Shown one piece after another: positions 43,517 to 47,581 of a DNA stretch of 47,581 nt. Source of the DNA: Mesorhizobium sp. 61-13 (GTDB lineage Bacteria; Pseudomonadota; Alphaproteobacteria; Rhizobiales; Rhizobiaceae). The stretch spans positions 1-47,581 of the forward strand of contig MKRZ01000069.1 of the NCBI GenBank assembly GCA_001897075.1. The letters are read 5' to 3'. Each line of letters begins with the position of its first letter. The stretch's first letter is position 1. The notes under the pieces are model-generated. The model was not told where the DNA came from, did no database searches, and saw only the letters and a program-made list of their open reading frames with translations. The translations under genes were made by a program, and so were the position numbers.

Positions 43517-46497
43517 TGGAGGGTAGCACCAGAACCGTCGCGGGCCAGTCGCACCGCCTGGGTGCCGGCGGCCAGATCGACCGCAATGCGCCGTTGAACT
43601 TCAGCTTCGACGGCAAGGAGATGACCGGCTTTGCCGGCGACACGCTGGCCTCCGCGCTGGTCGCCAACGGCGTTCGGCTGGTTGGCCGTTCCTTCAAGTA
43701 TCACCGTCCGCGCGGCATCCTGACCGCCGGTCCGGAAGAGCCGAACGCACTGGTGGAACTGCGCACCGGCGCGCGGCGCGAAGCCAATACCCGCGCCACC
43801 ACGTCGGAGCTCTATGACGGCCTCGTCGCGCAGAGCCAGAACCGCTGGCCTTCGCTGCGCCATGACTTCATGTCGGTCAACCAGCTGGCGTCGCCGATCT
43901 TCGTCGCCGGCTTCTACTACAAGACCTTCATGTGGCCGGCCAAGTTCTGGGAAGCCTTGTATGAGCCCGCAATCCGCCGTGCTGCCGGTCTCGGCAAGAC
44001 GGCTGGCATTGCCGATCCGGACCACTACGACAAGGCCTGGGCACATTGCGATGTGCTGGTCGTCGGCGGTGGCGCGACCGGTCTTGCGGCGGCGCTCTCG
44101 GCCGGCCGTGCTGGCGCGCGCGTTATCCTTTGCGATGACGACAGCCGTCTTGGCGGCAGGCTGCAGTCCGATGGCGGCGTGATCGACGGCGTCGACGCGT
44201 TGCAGTGGGTGCAGTCGGCGGTCGCAGAACTTTCTTCGCTGCCAAATGTCCGCATCATGACCCGCACGGCTGTGTTCGGTGTCTATGACAGCGGCGACTT
44301 CGGTGCGCTGGAGCGCGTCAACGACCACGTGCCGCAACCGCCTGAGCATCAGGTTCGCCAGCGCCTGTGGCGCATTGCTGCCAAGCGCAGCGTCGTTGGT
44401 GCAGGCGCCATCGAGCGTCCTATCGTGTTCCCGGGCAACGACCGCCCTGCGGTCATGATGGCCTCGGCTGTCCGCACCTATGTGAACCGCTTTGCCGCCC
44501 TGCCGGGCAAGCGCATCGCGCTTTTCGTCAACAATGACGATGGCTGGAGCACGGTCGATGCCATTCGCCGTGCCGGCGTGGAAGTGGCAGCCGTGATCGA
44601 TCCGCGCGGCAAGCCGGCGACGGGCGATTACTCCGGTATCCGTGTCATCCAGGGCGTCGTCGCCGATGTCGGCGGCAGCGTCGATGGCGTCAGCAGCATC
44701 ACCGTGGCAGGTGCTGGCGGCAACCAGAAGATCGATGCAGACTGCCTGGCGATGTCGGGCGGCTGGAACCCCAACCTGGCGCTTTCCTGCTTCCATCGCG
44801 GCAAGCCTGAATGGCGCGACGACATTGCGGCATTCGTGCCGGCCAACGCTCCCGCCGGCATGACCATGGCGGGTGCGGCCAATGGCGACCTGTCGCTTGG
44901 CGCGTGCCTGCGCACCGGCCATGCCGCAGGCGCGATGGCAGCCGCCGAAGCAGGTGCCAAGGGCAAGTCCGGCAACGCCGCCAAGGCCTCGGACGAAGCT
45001 TTCTCGATCAAGCCTTTGTGGCATGTCCAGGTGAAGGGCAAGGCGTTTGTCGATTTCCAGCACGACGTCACCGCTTCCGACGTGAAGTTGGCGCAGCGCG
45101 AAGGCTATGAATCGGTCGAGCACCTCAAGCGCTACACCACGCTTGGCATGGCGACCGACCAGGGCAAGACGTCCAACGTCACCGGCCTTGCCATCATGGC
45201 CGATGCGGTTGGCCGCAGCATCGCCGACACCGGAACCACCGTCTACCGCCCGCCCTATGCGCCGGTCGCGATCGGTGCGCTGGCTGGTCACAACCGCGAT
45301 GAAAACTTCCATGCCACGCGCCTGACGCCTTCGCATCATTGGGCCGCGGAGCGTGGTGCGGTGTTCGTGGACACCGGCCTGTGGAAGCGCGCGCAGTGGT
45401 TTCCGCTGCCGGGCGAAACCGACTGGCTGCAGTCGGTGACGCGTGAAGTGCTGGCGGTCCGCAACGGCGTTGGCTTCTGCGATGTCTCGACGCTGGGCAA
45501 GGTCGATGTGCGTGGCGCGGATGCTGGCACTTTCCTCGACCGCGTCTATATCAATGCCTTCTCCGCTCTTGGCGTGGGCAAGGCGCGCTACGGCCTGATG
45601 CTGCGCGAAGACGGTATCGTCATGGATGACGGCACCACCTCGCGTCTCGCCGAAGACCACTATTTCATGACCACGACCACGGCCAAGGCCGGTCCGGTGA
45701 TGCAGCACCTCGAATTCTGCCGGCAGGTTCTTTGGCCTGAACTCGATGTGCAGCTGTCGTCGGCGACCGACCAGTGGGCGCAGTTCTCGATTGCCGGTCC
45801 GCGCACGCGTGACTTGCTGCAGGCGCTCGTCGATCCGTCGGAAGACATGTCGAACGAAGGCTTCCCCTTCATGGGCGTGCGCACGGTAAAACTGCGCGGC
45901 GGCATGGAAGCGCGCCTGTTCCGCATTTCCTTCTCCGGTGAAATGGCCTTCGAAATCGCGGTGCCGGCTCGCTATGGCGAGGCGATGGCGCGCAACTTGA
46001 TGATTGCCGGCGAACCCTTCGGCGTTACGCCTTACGGCACTGAAGCGCTGGGCGTGATGCGCATCGAAAAGGGCCACGTCGCGGGTCCGGAACTGAACGG
46101 CACGACAACTGCGGGCGATCTCGGTCTCGGCAAGATGGCGTCGAAGAAGAAGGACTTCATCGGCCGCGTGCTCTCGCAGCGCGAGGCGCTGACCGCTCCC
46201 GATCGTCAGGTCGTCGTCGGCATCCGTCCGGTCGACAAGACGCGCCGCCTGCGCTCCGGGGCCCACATCGTGCCGAAGGGCGCGGTGCCCGGACCGGAGA
46301 CGGATCAGGGCTACGTCACCTCGGTCTGCTTCTCGCCGACGCAAAACCAGTGGCTGGGCCTTGGCCTCGTGTCGCATGGCGCTGAACGTCATGGCGAAAT
46401 CGTCAAGGCGCACGATCCGTTGCGTAACGAAACCTACGATGTCGAGCTTTGCAGCCCGGTGTTCTACGATCCTGAGGGAGTGCGCCAGCGTGCCTGA
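43516..46497 (+). CDS. mgdC: N-methylglutamate dehydrogenase subunit C (SoxA-like)
   Basis: The large alpha-type subunit, 993 aa from ATG 43516 (GTG 43513 is the alternative). Domains in order: a ferredoxin-like N-terminal domain (FSFDGKEMTGFAGDTLASAL, SFKYHRPRGI), an NAD/FAD domain (VLVVGGGATGLAAALSAGRA near residue 180), a linker, and a C-terminal GcvT-type tetrahydrofolate domain from about 600 (VRNGVGFCDVSTLGKVDV, FRISFSGEMAFEIAVPARYG, LGVMRIEKGHV). The folate domain would capture the released C1 unit as methylene-H4F. The stop overlaps the mgdD GTG start. Length and layout match sarcosine oxidase alpha. Confidence 0.95.
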   Translation: MEGSTRTVAGQSHRLGAGGQIDRNAPLNFSFDGKEMTGFAGDTLASALVANGVRLVGRSFKYHRPRGILTAGPEEPNALVELRTGARREANTRATTSELYDGLVAQSQNRWPSLRHDFMSVNQLASPIFVAGFYYKTFMWPAKFWEALYEPAIRRAAGLGKTAGIADPDHYDKAWAHCDVLVVGGGATGLAAALSAGRAGARVILCDDDSRLGGRLQSDGGVIDGVDALQWVQSAVAELSSLPNVRIMTRTAVFGVYDSGDFGALERVNDHVPQPPEHQVRQRLWRIAAKRSVVGAGAIERPIVFPGNDRPAVMMASAVRTYVNRFAALPGKRIALFVNNDDGWSTVDAIRRAGVEVAAVIDPRGKPATGDYSGIRVIQGVVADVGGSVDGVSSITVAGAGGNQKIDADCLAMSGGWNPNLALSCFHRGKPEWRDDIAAFVPANAPAGMTMAGAANGDLSLGACLRTGHAAGAMAAAEAGAKGKSGNAAKASDEAFSIKPLWHVQVKGKAFVDFQHDVTASDVKLAQREGYESVEHLKRYTTLGMATDQGKTSNVTGLAIMADAVGRSIADTGTTVYRPPYAPVAIGALAGHNRDENFHATRLTPSHHWAAERGAVFVDTGLWKRAQWFPLPGETDWLQSVTREVLAVRNGVGFCDVSTLGKVDVRGADAGTFLDRVYINAFSALGVGKARYGLMLREDGIVMDDGTTSRLAEDHYFMTTTTAKAGPVMQHLEFCRQVLWPELDVQLSSATDQWAQFSIAGPRTRDLLQALVDPSEDMSNEGFPFMGVRTVKLRGGMEARLFRISFSGEMAFEIAVPARYGEAMARNLMIAGEPFGVTPYGTEALGVMRIEKGHVAGPELNGTTTAGDLGLGKMASKKKDFIGRVLSQREALTAPDRQVVVGIRPVDKTRRLRSGAHIVPKGAVPGPETDQGYVTSVCFSPTQNQWLGLGLVSHGAERHGEIVKAHDPLRNETYDVELCSPVFYDPEGVRQRA

Positions 46498-47125
46498 TTT
46501 TGTCTGGAGTTCGCAATCGCCGCTTAAGAAGGCGCTCGTTCCCGGTCGTCATGGCGCGGGCAAGGCGGCACCGGGCGTTTCGCTGTCGCATGTCAGCGAC
46601 ATCGCGCTTGTTCAGGTCATGACACGGCGCGGCCGCAACGCGGACGTGGCAAAGGCTGCAAAGAAGCTTTTTGGAGCCGAGCCGCCTGCCGCTCTCAAGA
46701 TATCGAGCGGCAAGGTCGTGACCTTGGTGTGGTCCGGTCCTGACCAGTTCCTCGCATTTTCGGAATTGCCGCAGACAGCTCCGTCCGTCGAGCAGCAGGA
46801 ACAGGCATTTGCCGGTTCGGCGTCGCTTTCCAACCAGTCGGACGGCCGCTGCCAGATACGCATTTCCGGCCCGAATGCGCGCGATGCGCTTGCCAAGATG
46901 ACGTCGCTCGACCTGCACGACACGGTGTTCCCGGTCGGCTCTGCAGCCACGACATCGATCGATCACACCGCGGTGAATTTCTGGCGCGAGGCAGACGACG
47001 CAAGCGGAAACCCCGTCTATGTGGCGCTGGTCTTCACCAGCTTCTCAGACACGCTGTGGCACCTTTTCGTTGAGTCTTCGCTGGAATATGGAGTTGAGGT
47101 CGCCGCCATCGGCGCCGGTCACTGA
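46490..47125 (+). CDS. mgdD: N-methylglutamate dehydrogenase subunit D (SoxG-like)
   Basis: The gamma-type subunit, 211 aa, from GTG 46490 (PDFVWSSQSPLKK), coupled to the end of mgdC with an 8-bp overlap. It is a reduced GcvT-like fold; SGPDQFLAFS, LSNQSDGRCQIRISGPNARD and NFWREADD follow the SoxG pattern. An upstream in-frame ATG at 46361 lies inside mgdC and is not used. Last gene of the N-methylglutamate operon; a hairpin without U tract follows at 47144-47164. Confidence 0.92.
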   Translation: MPDFVWSSQSPLKKALVPGRHGAGKAAPGVSLSHVSDIALVQVMTRRGRNADVAKAAKKLFGAEPPAALKISSGKVVTLVWSGPDQFLAFSELPQTAPSVEQQEQAFAGSASLSNQSDGRCQIRISGPNARDALAKMTSLDLHDTVFPVGSAATTSIDHTAVNFWREADDASGNPVYVALVFTSFSDTLWHLFVESSLEYGVEVAAIGAGH

Positions 47126-47143
47126 CGGGTTCCGACCCTCGGC

Positions 47144-47164
47144 TGCCGGCGCGATGCGCCGGCA
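47144..47164 (+). other. GC-rich hairpin after mgdD
   Basis: A perfect 9-bp inverted repeat TGCCGGCGC (47144-47152) and GCGCCGGCA (47156-47164) with a 3-nt loop. No U tract follows directly. It lies 19 bp after the mgdD stop and may mark the 3' end of the operon or stabilise it. Confidence 0.55.
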
Positions 47165-47285
47165 CAAATGCCTCGGCAGGGCGAATTTTGCGCCGCATTT
47201 TCCGGCAGCGACATATTGGTTCGCGTGCTCGACTGTATATTTGGCTAAGGCCATCTAACAGTGTTGGCAAGGAGGCCAACGCGCG

Positions 47286-47581
47286 ATGATGCGGATCCAG
47301 ATCGAGGCTTTGTGGAATTTCACCAGCGAGACCTCGCCGCATTCGATGCGCGTCATCTTGAGCATCCTGCGTGAAATCAAGCAAACCGGAACGCTTGCCA
47401 GCGCGGCCGACCACAGCGGCATGTCCTATCGCCATGCCTGGAACCTTGTCGATCAATGGTCGGCATTCTTCGGCGAACCGCTGGTGGAACGCCAGCGCGG
47501 CAAGGGCACGCATCTGACCGCGCTCGGCAACAAGCTGGTCTGGGCCGAACAGCATCTCAATGCGCGCCTTGGGCCACAATT
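47286..47581 (+). CDS. ModE/LysR-like DNA-binding regulator, 3' partial
   Basis: The first 98 residues of a regulator that runs off the window. They form a winged helix-turn-helix of the ModE/LysR kind: RVILSILREIKQTGTLASAA, then SGMSYRHAWNLVDQW and LVERQRGKGTHLTALG. AAGGAGG at 47270-47276 precedes ATG 47286 (ATG 47289 is also possible). In related bacteria such regulators, with a C-terminal substrate-binding domain, often precede formate dehydrogenase or molybdate genes. Formate oxidation downstream would fit this cluster, but that is outside the window and inferred. Its start lies 160 bp after mgdD. Confidence 0.8.
   Translation, partial: MMRIQIEALWNFTSETSPHSMRVILSILREIKQTGTLASAADHSGMSYRHAWNLVDQWSAFFGEPLVERQRGKGTHLTALGNKLVWAEQHLNARLGPQ

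Noticed and set aside
43348-46413. Open frame of 1021 codons on the minus strand opposite mgdC
   Set aside because: Codon bias of the GC-rich mgdC leaves the antisense frame open. The translation is Arg/His-rich without recognisable domains, and mgdC is a full-length known subunit.
1-47581. CRISPR arrays, tRNA or rRNA genes, insertion sequences, integrases
   Set aside because: No regularly spaced repeats, cloverleaf-like sequence or transposase-like product was found on reading the window; the only direct repeats are the two tandem duplications.

Overview
Organism: the sequence is GC-rich, and its genes are of alphaproteobacterial, order Hyphomicrobiales (Rhizobiales) type. The housekeeping order (NDUFA9-like SDR, uppP, GST, queG, SDR, mepA, glk, ABC exporter, dapB, gpmA) and short 'aaaagcggtttcc' hairpin repeats between genes suggest a Mesorhizobium/Aminobacter-like chromosome. 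This is inferred from gene content, not from a database search. The window is mostly coding. No tRNA, rRNA, CRISPR array, integrase or insertion sequence was seen.

Layout: (1) 1-11300, housekeeping: a 5'-truncated NDUFA9-like gene, uppP, a GST-fold gene, queG, an SDR gene, mepA, glk, an ABC exporter, dapB and gpmA. Two exact tandem duplications occur here: 384 bp, in frame, in the first gene, and 499 bp, frame-breaking, in queG. (2) 11375-16198, minus strand: ppc, glyA and a LuxR-type response regulator with a degenerate receiver. (3) 16572-21487: a small unknown gene, the dimethylamine monooxygenase set dmmDABC and a group II truncated haemoglobin. (4) 21612-24484: an XRE-cupin regulator, a GntR/FCD regulator and, convergent with it, a solute-binding-protein paralogue with no visible signal peptide. 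(5) 24608-31516: trimethylamine monooxygenase (tmm) followed by a complete branched-chain-amino-acid/amide-type ABC importer with an embedded unknown 210-aa protein. (6) 31792-37229, serine cycle: serine-glyoxylate aminotransferase, malyl-CoA lyase, malate-CoA ligase mtkAB and hydroxypyruvate reductase. (7) 37505-47125, N-methylglutamate pathway: mgsABC, gmaS and mgdABCD. (8) 47286 to the end: the start of a ModE/LysR-like regulator gene.

How it fits together: about 36 kb encodes use of methylated amines as carbon and nitrogen source. Tmm oxidises trimethylamine to its N-oxide. DmmABC demethylates dimethylamine to methylamine. GmaS, MgsABC and MgdABCD convert methylamine through gamma-glutamylmethylamide and N-methylglutamate to a C1 unit at the formaldehyde/methylene-tetrahydrofolate level. 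GlyA passes this unit to glycine, and Sga, HprA, Ppc, MtkAB and Mcl carry most of the serine cycle. Not seen in the window: a trimethylamine N-oxide demethylase (tdm), glycerate kinase, malate dehydrogenase, and the folate or formaldehyde oxidation genes.

Points most worth a second look: the apparently cytoplasmic binding-protein paralogue divergent from tmm (an AmiC-like sensor candidate), the amide-type importer linked to tmm, a probable CTG start codon in that importer, a 17-bp motif shared by the dmm and mgs upstream regions, the phosphorylation-deficient response regulator, and the two perfect tandem duplications, which may be assembly artefacts.
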